From positions 1-9,833 of the forward strand of contig JAIPJR010000088.1 of NCBI GenBank assembly GCA_021734045.1: DNA of 9,833 bases, read 5' to 3'. Shown here piece after piece: positions 1 through 7,152 of the stretch (positions are counted from its first letter, which is position 1; the number at the start of each line of letters is the position of its first letter). Both the position numbers and the translations under genes were made by a program. Source of the DNA: Fidelibacterota bacterium (GTDB taxonomy: Bacteria > Fidelibacterota > UBA8477). Under the pieces are notes generated by a model. It saw only the letters and a list, made by a program, of their open reading frames with translations. It was not told the DNA's origin and searched no databases.

Positions 1-373
1 TTTCGATTCCGCGATATTCCGCTTTCAGGGCGGCTTCGTTGTTGCCACCCTGACACATGACCCGGGCGATTAATTTCTCACCGGACGTGGCATCAATACC
101 TAAGATCGCAGCGATTTCCGCTCGTGAATCATCATCACAGACCGGGCATCCGGACAATTCTACTCGGCCGGCAACCAGATTTTCAGCGAAATTGGCGCAT
201 CCGGGATACCCGCAACCGCCACAATTGGCGCCGGGCAGCCATTCCAACACAGCCACGATGCGGGGATCTTCTTCAACATGCAGCTTTTTATTGGCTACCG
301 CCAGTCCTGCAGAAAACAGCGCGCCCAGACTCCCCATGCTGGCTACAGAGATTAAAAAGCTTGTCACTTCCAT
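1..373 (-). CDS. rnfB: Rnf complex subunit B (electron-transfer iron-sulfur subunit), C-terminus beyond window
   Basis: RnfB is the membrane-anchored ferredoxin-like subunit thought to pass electrons from reduced ferredoxin into the Rnf complex. I translated the 124 visible codons. A hydrophobic N-terminal helix (about residues 5-27) is followed by the family's iron-sulfur motif NCGGCGYPGC, giving cluster ligands C51, C54, C59 and C76. An extra C79 follows in CPVC. The segment VMCQGGNNEAALKAEYRGIE then leads toward the usual 'CQGG' region. The ferredoxin-type 4Fe-4S domains expected downstream lie outside the window, so the gene is partial only because of the edge. The ATG at 373 is preceded by GAGG at a normal distance, and the gene starts 15 bp after the rnfA stop. 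It is the last gene of the rnfCDGEAB order. Confidence 0.95.
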   Translation of the reverse strand, partial: MEVTSFLISVASMGSLGALFSAGLAVANKKLHVEEDPRIVAVLEWLPGANCGGCGYPGCANFAENLVAGRVELSGCPVCDDDSRAEIAAILGIDATSGEKLIARVMCQGGNNEAALKAEYRGIE

Positions 374-388
374 TATTCTACCTCGGTT

Positions 389-967
389 TTAAATTGAAAT
401 AAGTCCGGCAAAACCCATAAATGCCAATGCCAGTGCACCCGCTACGATCATGGTGATGGCGGCACCCTGGAAATATTTTGGGACCGGCGCCATGTCCAGT
501 TCCTCCCGAATCCCGGCCATAATGACCAGCGCCAGTGTAAATCCGGCTCCAGCGCCCAACCCGAATACCAGACTTTCAATGAAATTGTATTCCCTTAGGA
601 CAGAAAACAGCGCCAATCCCAGGATGGCACAGTTGGTGGTAATCAACGGCAGGTAAATGCCCAGCGTGTCATACAAAGGTTTACTTACCTTCCGGATAAA
701 CATTTCCACCAGCTGTACCAGGGAAGCGATTACCAGGATAAACGCTACATATTCCAAGATTTCCATGTGGAATGGTACCAAAATCAGATGGTAGATGAGC
801 CAGGTAAATACAGAGGAAATGGCCATGACGAAAATGACCGCCAGTCCCATGCTTACTGCGGAAGAAACTTTCCGGGAAACACCAACAAAAGGGCAAATAC
901 CCAGGAAATAGGAGAGGACAAAATTGTTCACCACCGCGGCGGAGATGAAAATCAGGAATAGATTCAT
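389..967 (-). CDS. rnfA: Rnf complex subunit A, integral membrane protein
   Basis: This is one of the two homologous membrane subunits (RnfA and RnfE) that sit at the core of the Na+ or H+ pumping Rnf complex. The 192-residue product is the family's usual length and is almost entirely hydrophobic, with about six membrane helices. Two conserved half-membrane motifs each carry a cysteine: LGICPFVGVS (C25) and ITTNCAILG (C113). In related RnfA/NqrE proteins these positions ligate an intramembrane iron-sulfur cluster shared with the partner subunit. GGAGGG lies 7 bp before the ATG at 967. The start overlaps the rnfE stop by 4 bp (ATGA), so the two are probably translationally coupled. No truncation or unusual residue was noticed. 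Confidence 0.97.
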   Translation of the reverse strand: MNLFLIFISAAVVNNFVLSYFLGICPFVGVSRKVSSAVSMGLAVIFVMAISSVFTWLIYHLILVPFHMEILEYVAFILVIASLVQLVEMFIRKVSKPLYDTLGIYLPLITTNCAILGLALFSVLREYNFIESLVFGLGAGAGFTLALVIMAGIREELDMAPVPKYFQGAAITMIVAGALALAFMGFAGLISI

Positions 968-1578
968 GCGGTAGCCCTCCGGTCGTTAATCCAGTTGGCA
1001 ATAGCGATGAAAAAGCCCAGTGTAAGAAAAGCACCCGGTGGCAAAATCATGACCATCCAGGGCTCAAACCACTCACCCAGCAGGGTGATGCCGAAAATGG
1101 AACCGGATCCCAGGAGTTCGCGCACCATGCCCAGCGCGATTAAAACCAGTGAAAATCCTAATCCCATGCCGATGCCATCCAGCAGGGAGCGGCCGATTTT
1201 GTTTTTGGAGGAGAACGCTTCCTGGCGTCCCAGAATAAGACAATTCACCACAATCAGCGGCACATAAGGTCCCAGCGACTGGCTGATAACGGGGAAAAAG
1301 CCCGCCAGAAAACGATCGGCTACCGTGACAAATGCGGCAATAATGACGATATAACTGGCGATTCGCACCTGGTGGGGGATGAAATGACGCAAAATTGAGA
1401 TAAACAGGCTGGAGCTGAGCAGCACGAAGGACGTGGCCAGTCCCATGGCAAGTCCATTGACGGCAGTATTGGTAACCGCCAGGGTGGGACAGAGTCCCAA
1501 AAGTGTGGCCAGTACGGGATTTTCGCGCCAGAGTCCCTTTACAATTTCCTGCCAGATACTGATTTGTTTCTTAGCCAT
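964..1578 (-). CDS. rnfE: Rnf complex subunit E, integral membrane protein
   Basis: RnfE is the paralogue and membrane partner of RnfA. The reading frame is open back to an ATG at 1623, but I choose the ATG at 1578 (MAKKQISIWQ). It is preceded by GGGGTGG at a good distance, matches the usual family N-terminus and gives 204 residues. The longer start would overlap rnfG by 53 bp; the chosen one overlaps by 8 bp. Conserved motifs are ENPVLATLLGLCPTLAVTNT (C30), VPLIVVNCLILGRQEAF (C113) and MVRELLGSGSIFG. The two cysteines match the cluster ligands of RnfA/RnfE pairs. About six membrane helices are evident. Confidence 0.95.
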   Translation of the reverse strand: MAKKQISIWQEIVKGLWRENPVLATLLGLCPTLAVTNTAVNGLAMGLATSFVLLSSSLFISILRHFIPHQVRIASYIVIIAAFVTVADRFLAGFFPVISQSLGPYVPLIVVNCLILGRQEAFSSKNKIGRSLLDGIGMGLGFSLVLIALGMVRELLGSGSIFGITLLGEWFEPWMVMILPPGAFLTLGFFIAIANWINDRRATA

Positions 1579-2179
1579 GGACCACCCCGCTTCCGGTCCG
1601 GAATGCCTGGCGGGCTGATTCAATTTGCTGATTCAGGATGCGTACCACTGCCTGACTGGAAATGGTGGCGCCGGTAATGGCCTGGATTTCGTTGGAATGG
1701 GTCGGGGTGGCATTCTTAATGACAGTAAGTTCCGGACGGGGGAGGAGCCCGTTGAACTGATTGGTGAACCATTCCGGCTCGGATCGTTGCGACGGATCAT
1801 GGACGATTTTCGTTCCTAATCCGGGCGTTTCCACCTGCTCCAGGATTTCCAGCCCGGTAATCGACTCCAGATCAGGCGTCATTCCCAGCATCATCCGAAT
1901 CTGTCCCTGAAAGCCATTTCCCAATGCCTGAAAGCCAACACCCACCAATGAATCGCCGGCAAATGCTTCGTAAAATGTCTGGCCGTTGCGTACGACAGTG
2001 CGGGTGGAATCATGCGCCGGGAGTACCTGTGAAATCGCTACCAGCAACGCCTGTTCACGATGGTAGGTGATTTTGGGTGCGGTGTAACTGTCCCACGCCG
2101 CCAGAATAGCGCCGGAAAGGGCGGCGATGAGTGTCAGAACCAATACCATTTTACCTGAACCTGACGTGTGTTGTGTCAT
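1571..2179 (-). CDS. rnfG: Rnf complex subunit G, covalent-FMN periplasmic-facing subunit
   Basis: RnfG carries a covalently bound FMN and relays electrons inside the complex. The 202-residue protein has one N-terminal membrane helix (about residues 10-30) and then a soluble FMN-binding domain. It contains the family segment ETPGLGTK (117-124) and the flavinylation motif ITGATISSQAV. The expected FMN-ester acceptor is T172 of TGAT. The usual motif is Dxx(S/T)GAT; here the aspartate position is Q166, whereas RnfD in the same operon keeps its aspartate. The ATG at 2179 follows an excellent GGAGGTG site and overlaps the rnfD stop by 4 bp. Maturation would need an ApbE-type flavin transferase, and none is encoded in the window. 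Confidence 0.95.
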   Translation of the reverse strand: MTQHTSGSGKMVLVLTLIAALSGAILAAWDSYTAPKITYHREQALLVAISQVLPAHDSTRTVVRNGQTFYEAFAGDSLVGVGFQALGNGFQGQIRMMLGMTPDLESITGLEILEQVETPGLGTKIVHDPSQRSEPEWFTNQFNGLLPRPELTVIKNATPTHSNEIQAITGATISSQAVVRILNQQIESARQAFRTGSGVVHG

Positions 2180-3186
2180 GACTGCACCTCCCCGAAAATT
2201 TTCGGTCGGGTATAGCGATTCAGCAGCGGTGTGACGGCATTCATGAGCAGAATGGAGTACATGACCCCTTCCGGAAGTCCGCCAAAGAGACGAATAATCA
2301 CCAAAATCAGCGCCATCCCTATGCCATAGATCCAGGTAGCCAGGCGTGTAATAGGTGATGTCACCATATCAGTGGCCATAAAAAATGCGCCCAGCATGAG
2401 GCCACCTGAAAGCAGATGAAAAACCGGATCAGGAAATTGATCTGGTGAAAATGCCCAGAAAATGCCACCAATCACGATCACGCCGCCTAAATAACTAACC
2501 GGAATCCGCCAATCGGCAAAGCGTCGAATCAAGAGGTAGATACCGCCGATTAGAATCGCCAGGGCTGAGGTCTCTCCCAGTGAACCGCCCACATTCCCCA
2601 CGAACAAATCTGCGTAGCCGGTCAGCGCATGTTCAAATTTGTAAAGTCCCAGCGGCGTGGCGCCGGAGAGACCATCCACAGCACTGCCGGCAAGCGTAGC
2701 CGGAACAGACCAGGTGGTCATACCGATGGGAAAGCTTGCCTGCAAAAATGCCCGACCCAGCAGCGCCGGGTTGAAAATGTTGTATCCCAATCCACCGAAA
2801 AGCTGTTTTCCGATGCCGATTGCCACTACTGCTCCCAGAATGGTCCCACCGATGCTGAAGGTTGGCGGTAGTGTGAGCGCCAGCAGCAGTCCGGTAATCA
2901 CTGCGCTGCCATCTGTTATGGTGGGAGTTTCTCCCTTCAGACGATTAATAATTGCTTCCGTGAGCACCGCTGTGATGACACTGGTGAGAATGATGACGAC
3001 TGCTGGCCACCGGAAATAATAAATCGCCATGGCTGTCGCCGGCAAAAGCGCCAGAACCACCTGCCACATGATGGATTGAGTTGAGGTAGTGGTATGCAGG
3101 TGGGGCGAGGAAGCCAGAATGAGCAGATTTTCCGGTTCCTGTAGTTTGGATTTTCCTTTGGACGACGCTGGGGATTGGGTACTCAT
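2176..3186 (-). CDS. rnfD: Rnf complex subunit D, membrane subunit with covalent FMN
   Basis: RnfD is the large membrane subunit, homologous to NqrB, and is thought to lie in the ion-translocating core. The 336 residues begin with a roughly 20-residue polar N-terminus, then SSPHLHTTTSTQSIMWQV, which is the typical start of the conserved region. Many membrane helices follow. Signature motifs are GGLGYNIFNPALLGRAF (131-147), the flavinylation motif DGLSGATPLG with the probable acceptor T177, FFMATDMVTSPITR (268-281) and PEGVMYSILLMNAVTPLL (305-322). The ribosome binding site is weak (GGAAC about 8 bp upstream), unlike rnfG and rnfA. A 97 bp gap separates it from rnfC, the only sizeable gap in the operon. 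Confidence 0.96.
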   Translation of the reverse strand: MSTQSPASSKGKSKLQEPENLLILASSPHLHTTTSTQSIMWQVVLALLPATAMAIYYFRWPAVVIILTSVITAVLTEAIINRLKGETPTITDGSAVITGLLLALTLPPTFSIGGTILGAVVAIGIGKQLFGGLGYNIFNPALLGRAFLQASFPIGMTTWSVPATLAGSAVDGLSGATPLGLYKFEHALTGYADLFVGNVGGSLGETSALAILIGGIYLLIRRFADWRIPVSYLGGVIVIGGIFWAFSPDQFPDPVFHLLSGGLMLGAFFMATDMVTSPITRLATWIYGIGMALILVIIRLFGGLPEGVMYSILLMNAVTPLLNRYTRPKIFGEVQS

Positions 3187-3283
3187 TGAGTTGGGTTCCG
3201 AATTGTTGTGAAGATTCGATTGAATAGGTTTGTCGGCCGAATTTCTGAGGCGGAAAAATGCATGCTCTGAAGGACATTTATCA

Positions 3284-4624
3284 TCATGAAGCGCTCTTTT
3301 GTACTTGACGGGCTTTATTCTTACCTACCCGGATCCACTGCACCAAAGGAATGGCGGAAGGGCAGACGAAGGCGCAGGAGCCGCATTCGATACAATTAAA
3401 CACACCCCAGTCTATCAACTCCGTGTACCGTTGGTTTTGGGTATAGCGTGCCAGGCGTGTGGGAATCAGATTCATGGGACAAGCGCTGACGCAATTACCG
3501 CACTGGATACAGGGCATTTGCCGGATGGCGCTTACCGGCTCCTGATGCAGACTGACGATTCCGCTGGTGGTTTTCACCACCGGGACGGACAAATCATATT
3601 GCGCCAAGCCCATCATGGGGCCGCCCATGAAAACTTGTTTTGTTTCGGAAAGCGACTCACCGCCATAGTTGAGAAGATCTTGAAAAGGTGTTCCGATGGG
3701 TGCCAGAATGTTCTTCGGATCACGCAAACCATCACCGGTTACCGTTACAACGCGCTGTGTAACGGGTTTTCCATTAATGACTGCAGCGTGAATCGCAAGG
3801 GTCGTCCCCACATTGTGGACAACCACACCCACATCCAATGGCAGGCCGCCAGCAGGGACTTTTCGCTTCAGGACTGATTGAATGAGCATTTTTTCCGCAC
3901 CCTGAGGATATTTCACATCCAATGGTACCACAGTAAAGTCGTAATTCAGCGTGCTGACCCGCTCCTGCATGCGCTGGATGGCATCCGGTTTATTTTTCTC
4001 GATACCGATGTAGCCTTTGCAATTTCCCAGAATTTTGCAAATGATGGCCATGCCCACCAGGATCTCATCGGTATTTTCCACCATCATGCGGTGATCCGCG
4101 GTGAGGTAGGGTTCGCATTCACAGCCATTGAGAATGAATGTGTCAATGGGTTTTTCCGGTGGAGGATTCAGCTTCACATGCGCAGGAAAACCGGCGCCAC
4201 CCATACCCACAATGCCTGCTTCCCGAACCACCCGGATCAAATCTGTCGGCGAAGCATTTTCCCAGTCTGTGGGGCGGTCAAGCAGAATTTCAGATTCGGA
4301 TGACGCTTCGGGTGGCTCGTTTTGAATGTGAATCATCTCAACCCGGCCGCCCAAGGGATGGGGGAAGTGGCCAATACTTTTCACCGCGCCGCTGATGGAA
4401 GCGTGTACCGGTGCCGTGACCAGTTCTTCCGCGTCACCGATTTTTTGTCCAATGGTGACGGTATCACCCTTGGCTACCAGCGGTTTGCACGGTTTTCCGA
4501 TGTGTTGCTGCAGTGGAATAAATACAGACTCGGGAGCCGGCAGTTTCTCAATGGGTTTGTGGCTGGTCAGTTCCTTGTATTCGTGAGGATGTACTCCCCG
4601 CGAAAATGTGGCGGTTTTCACCAT
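3284..4624 (-). CDS. rnfC: Rnf complex subunit C, NADH/ferredoxin-side iron-sulfur flavoprotein subunit
   Basis: RnfC is the cytoplasmic subunit that exchanges electrons with NAD(H). The 446-residue protein starts with the family N-terminus FSRGVHPHEYKELT. It has a lipoyl-like barrel around KPLVAKGDTVTIGQ (48-60), and a nucleotide/FMN-binding Rossmann-type region with GMGGAGFPAHVKL (140-152) and NGCECEPYLTADHR (166-179). Two 4Fe-4S motifs follow near the C-terminus: C372, C375, C378, C382 and C411, C414, C417, C421. The length and motif set match the short bacterial form without the long proteobacterial repeat tail. The ATG at 4624 has AGGA a few bases upstream. It is the first gene of the operon, so transcription probably starts in the 4625-4987 intergenic region. 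Confidence 0.97.
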   Translation of the reverse strand: MVKTATFSRGVHPHEYKELTSHKPIEKLPAPESVFIPLQQHIGKPCKPLVAKGDTVTIGQKIGDAEELVTAPVHASISGAVKSIGHFPHPLGGRVEMIHIQNEPPEASSESEILLDRPTDWENASPTDLIRVVREAGIVGMGGAGFPAHVKLNPPPEKPIDTFILNGCECEPYLTADHRMMVENTDEILVGMAIICKILGNCKGYIGIEKNKPDAIQRMQERVSTLNYDFTVVPLDVKYPQGAEKMLIQSVLKRKVPAGGLPLDVGVVVHNVGTTLAIHAAVINGKPVTQRVVTVTGDGLRDPKNILAPIGTPFQDLLNYGGESLSETKQVFMGGPMMGLAQYDLSVPVVKTTSGIVSLHQEPVSAIRQMPCIQCGNCVSACPMNLIPTRLARYTQNQRYTELIDWGVFNCIECGSCAFVCPSAIPLVQWIRVGKNKARQVQKSAS

Positions 4625-4669
4625 AGTAGTTCCTGAATGGCAGGTTCTGGAAATAGGAAATCTATTGGT

Positions 4670-4698
4670 TGGTCTCGATACAGATTTTGATGGTCTCG
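4670..4698. repeat. Two direct repeats of TGGTCTCG, 21 bp apart, upstream of rnfC
   Basis: TGGTCTCG occurs at 4670-4677 and 4691-4698, identical over 8 bp. The start-to-start distance of 21 bp is close to two DNA helical turns, as expected for tandem binding of one protein to the same face. On the rnf strand the copies read CGAGACCA and lie roughly 46-74 bp before the rnfC start codon. An operator role is inference. Confidence 0.45.
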
Positions 4699-4700
4699 TC

Positions 4701-4713
4701 GTTGCATTGCAAC
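4701..4713. promoter_or_regulatory. 13 bp perfect palindrome, possible operator
   Basis: GTTGCATTGCAAC has 6 bp arms around a single central base. It sits 2 bp beyond the TGGTCTCG repeat pair, 77-89 bp upstream of rnfC. The size and symmetry fit a dimeric repressor site, and it overlaps a weak -35-like TTGCAA on the rnf strand. No particular regulator can be named. Confidence 0.4.
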
Positions 4714-4883
4714 ACCCCCTGCGCTTACATACGCAAAAACAAGACCGTAAATCATCAATTTGTGGAAAACCGTATCCGTTCCGGAAAACTGTTTATATCA
4801 TGTAAAAACAATTGGTAATACAGCTCCACGATAATAAAAATGGACCTAATCTATACTGTTCAATATTCCCGGCAGGACTTGCA

Positions 4884-4920
4884 GACGCTAACCGGCTTGC
4901 GTTTACGCTGGCCTGGCGTC
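4884..4920 (+). other. Possible RNA hairpin upstream of the HD-domain gene
   Basis: GACGCTA (4884-4890) can pair with TGGCGTC (4914-4920), allowing one wobble. After a small internal loop, CCGGC pairs with GCTGG (one wobble), leaving about a 10-base loop. There is no T-tract after it, so it is not a convincing terminator. It could be a leader structure of the plus-strand transcript or chance. Confidence 0.25.
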
Positions 4921-4924
4921 AGAA

Positions 4925-4936
4925 TTTCCATGGAAA
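4925..4936. other. 12 bp perfect palindrome TTTCCATGGAAA
   Basis: A perfect dyad, without a spacer, lies 52 bp upstream of the HD-domain gene start and just after the possible hairpin. It could be a protein-binding site or chance in an AT-rich stretch. The ATG inside it opens a frame that is different from the HD gene and lacks a ribosome binding site. Confidence 0.25.
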
Positions 4937-4987
4937 AAAGCGGTGGTTTCAGTGGTTTATTTAGGCCGTATCAGTTAACATTGCCCG

Positions 4988-5575
4988 ATGAAAAATTCCC
5001 ACCACAGTCACCCTTCTGCAGAACGAATTCTTGGCATGCTGGACAAAATTTATGCACTGAAGCAAACCAAGCGTGCCGGTTGGCTGCAATCGGGGATTAT
5101 ACCGGCAGAGGGTGAATCGGTAGCGGACCACAGCTTTTTTGTGGCGCTGTTGGCCCTGCTCATTGCCCCGGCAGAAGGGGAGCACATCAATCGCGAAAAA
5201 GCGATACGGATGGCATTGCTCCATGACTTGGCGGAAAGTGTCATTGGTGATATCACGCCGGAAGATGCGGTGTCACCGGATGAGAAATTCAGCCTGGAGA
5301 AGTCAACCTTACAGGATCTTCTGGGGGATTTTCCGGATGGCAGGGATTTGTTTGAACTCTGGCTCGAATTTGAACAGGGAAATTCACCGGAAGCGGTATT
5401 CGTGCGGCGTTTGGATAAGTTGGAAATGGTGTTACAGGCAGCACGCTATGAAAAATCCACCGGAATCAATCTGGCGCATTTTTTCACCGGGGTTTCGGAA
5501 TTATTTCATCAGGGGGAGCTGACGCCGGCTCTTTATCAATTGCTCTTGCAATCTCGTAAGCCCGCTCAGGAGTGA
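4988..5575 (+). CDS. HD-domain phosphohydrolase, YfbR/HDDC2-like (probable 5'-deoxynucleotidase)
   Basis: The 195-residue protein has the layout of the HD hydrolases related to E. coli YfbR and eukaryotic HDDC2, which dephosphorylate deoxyribonucleoside 5'-monophosphates. The helix IYALKQTKRAGWL precedes the first metal ligand in ESVADHSF (H48). The HD pair lies in ALLHDLAESVIGDITP (H79, D80, with E83 nearby), and the final aspartate in RRLDKLEMVLQAARY (D143). All four metal positions are present, so the enzyme looks intact. The ATG at 4988 is the first possible start after an in-frame TAA at 4976. It has no visible Shine-Dalgarno sequence; the ATG at 5036 (residue 17) is an alternative but is no better supported. 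Substrate is inferred from the family only. nhaD follows after 51 bp, probably in the same transcript. Confidence 0.85.
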   Translation: MKNSHHSHPSAERILGMLDKIYALKQTKRAGWLQSGIIPAEGESVADHSFFVALLALLIAPAEGEHINREKAIRMALLHDLAESVIGDITPEDAVSPDEKFSLEKSTLQDLLGDFPDGRDLFELWLEFEQGNSPEAVFVRRLDKLEMVLQAARYEKSTGINLAHFFTGVSELFHQGELTPALYQLLLQSRKPAQE

Positions 5576-5626
5576 TGCAGCGGTAGGACTGTGGACAGGA
5601 CTTAGTCTGGTGATGAAAGGACATTC

Positions 5627-7132
5627 ATGAAAAAGGTTTTTACGCTGATTTTGATTCTCGGTCTGATGGGACTGGGAAGTGTTGTTTTAGGTCAACATGC
5701 TGACGGGACATTGGCAGATACCGCCACCATGGCGGAGAATGTGGTTCACGCTGGTGAAGTGATAAATGAACATGCGGCCGCAACCCACGATGTGCATGCA
5801 GCACTGCCACCTGCCTGGTTGGTCATTCCCTTTGGGATACTGCTGATTATGATCGCCACAGGCCCCTTATTCTATTCCCACTTCTGGGAGCACCATTATC
5901 CCAAAGTCGCCATTTTGCTGGGCGCCGTGGTGGCGACCTATTATCTCATCTGGATTGACCACGGTACCATCAGTCTGCTGCACACATTGGAGGAGTATAT
6001 CTCCTTCATTGCGTTACTGACAGGCTTGTTCGTCGCCTCCGGTGGCATTCTCATCAAGGTGGATCGCAAAGGCATACCTCTGGTGAATGTGGCGATATTG
6101 TTCGTGGGCGCCATCATCGCCAATTTGATTGGGACCACCGGCGCTTCCATGTTACTGATCCGTCCCTACATGCGGGTAAATGAAGGCCGCCTCAAACCGT
6201 TTCACATCGTCTTCTTCATTTTTATCGTGAGCAATATCGGAGGCGGACTTACACCAATTGGTGATCCGCCATTGTTTCTGGGCTTCCTGAAGGGCGTACC
6301 CTTTTTCTGGGTGATTGGTCATGTCTGGCACATCTGGCTGGCAGCAATCATTTTTGTACTGGCCATTTTTCTGGTACTGGATTATCGTGATAAAGAGCAG
6401 TCCGTGGAACGGGAGTATACCGGGAAGATCACCCTGCGGGGGAAAAAGAATTTTCTCTACCTGCTCATCATCATCATCAGCGTGTTCATGGACCCGGCAG
6501 TGATTTCCGGCTTCCCCAGTCTGCAGCAGATGTTCCATGTTCCTTTTGGCATTCGGGAGATCATCATGTTCACAGTCGCCTGGTTGTCATACCGGAATGC
6601 GGACAAAGAAGCGCTAAAAGGGAATGAATTCAATTTCGAACCCATCAAAGAGGTAGCCTATCTCTTTGTGGGCATTTTCGCTACCATGATTCCCGCTCTC
6701 CAACTCATCGCTGCCTATGCGAAGGAGAATGCTGCCAGTTTCACCGTATCAAAATTCTACTGGCTCACCGGTTCACTGTCGGGTGTATTGGATAATGCGC
6801 CCACCTATCTGAATTTTCTCTCAGGCTCCATGGGCAAATTCGGACTGAGTATTAATAAGGGCGCAGAGGTTGTGCAATTTTCTCAAGGTGCAGTTCCCTC
6901 ACCGGTAGCCGGAGATGTATCCTCGGTGGTATATCTCATGGCAATTTCTGTGGCGGCCGTATTTTTCGGTGCCATGACCTACATCGGCAACGCGCCCAAT
7001 TTTATGGTGAAAAATATCGCCGAACAGGCCGGCGTCAAAGTGCCCAGCTTTTTGGGGTATGTGTTCAAGTTTTCGATACCGGTACTGCTGCCTGTATTCT
7101 TTATCATTTACCTGATGTTTTTTCACTTTTAA
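5627..7132 (+). CDS. nhaD: NhaD-type Na+/H+ antiporter
   Basis: This is a secondary transporter of the NhaD family (ion transporter superfamily), expected to exchange cytoplasmic Na+ for external H+. The 501-residue protein starts with a signal-peptide-like MKKVFTLILILGLMGLGSVV, then an acidic, histidine-bearing periplasmic segment (H24, H41, H49, H54, H57). About a dozen membrane helices follow from PPAWLVIPFGILLIM. Family motifs are NLIGTTGASMLLIRPYMRVN (166-185), SNIGGGLTPIGDPPLFLGF (202-220), GVLDNAPTYLNFLSG (386-400) and MTYIGNAPNFMVKNIAEQAG (450-469). The repeated re-entrant P-I-G-D-P and D-N-A-P motifs are those expected at the ion site. An AAGGA site lies 6 bp before the ATG. Its placement back to back with rnf suggests joint control of membrane ion gradients. 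Confidence 0.92.
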   Translation: MKKVFTLILILGLMGLGSVVLGQHADGTLADTATMAENVVHAGEVINEHAAATHDVHAALPPAWLVIPFGILLIMIATGPLFYSHFWEHHYPKVAILLGAVVATYYLIWIDHGTISLLHTLEEYISFIALLTGLFVASGGILIKVDRKGIPLVNVAILFVGAIIANLIGTTGASMLLIRPYMRVNEGRLKPFHIVFFIFIVSNIGGGLTPIGDPPLFLGFLKGVPFFWVIGHVWHIWLAAIIFVLAIFLVLDYRDKEQSVEREYTGKITLRGKKNFLYLLIIIISVFMDPAVISGFPSLQQMFHVPFGIREIIMFTVAWLSYRNADKEALKGNEFNFEPIKEVAYLFVGIFATMIPALQLIAAYAKENAASFTVSKFYWLTGSLSGVLDNAPTYLNFLSGSMGKFGLSINKGAEVVQFSQGAVPSPVAGDVSSVVYLMAISVAAVFFGAMTYIGNAPNFMVKNIAEQAGVKVPSFLGYVFKFSIPVLLPVFFIIYLMFFHF

Positions 7133-7152
7133 TCAGGTCTGTGAAGGACAAA

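Larger units (their letters stand above)
4625..4987. promoter_or_regulatory. Divergent intergenic region between rnfC and the HD-domain gene
   Basis: These 363 bp separate two outward-facing genes and must hold the rnf promoter and probably that of the HD-nhaD unit. No coding gene is supported; the open frames here have no family resemblance and no ribosome binding site. By eye it is AT-richer than its surroundings between about 4740 and 4860. It contains two direct copies of TGGTCTCG, a 13 bp palindrome, two GGAAAAC copies (4764-4770, 4783-4789), a possible hairpin (4884-4920) and a 12 bp palindrome. I could not settle on a sigma-70 promoter. TTGCAA (4712-4707, minus) with CAAAAT 17 bp later, and TATACT (4852-4857, plus), are weak candidates. 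Confidence 0.6.

Noticed and set aside
1579-1623. Upstream ATG at 1623 as the rnfE start
   Set aside because: It adds 15 residues encoded wholly inside rnfG and atypical for RnfE, while the ATG at 1578 has a good GGGGTGG site.
1672-1677. Serine S174 of RnfG (TGATIS) as an altered flavin acceptor
   Set aside because: The acceptor is the threonine within (S/T)GAT, here T172, by comparison with RnfD/NqrB motifs that have no hydroxyl residue two places later; S174 is not the attachment site.
3299-4303. Long plus-strand open frames antisense to rnfC
   Set aside because: They mirror the codon use of rnfC and show no domain; rnfC is supported by its whole motif set.
4608-4805. 65-residue plus-strand open frame starting inside rnfC
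   Set aside because: Begins antisense to the rnfC start and has no recognisable content; it covers the likely rnf promoter.
4840-5115. 91-residue plus-strand open frame across the rnfC upstream region into the HD gene
   Set aside because: No ribosome binding site, no family resemblance, and its second half overlaps the clearly real HD gene in another frame.
5585-5622. Repeated GGAC words between the HD gene and nhaD as a regulatory array
   Set aside because: The copies are only 4-6 bp, irregularly spaced, and one is part of the nhaD ribosome binding site; they look like chance.
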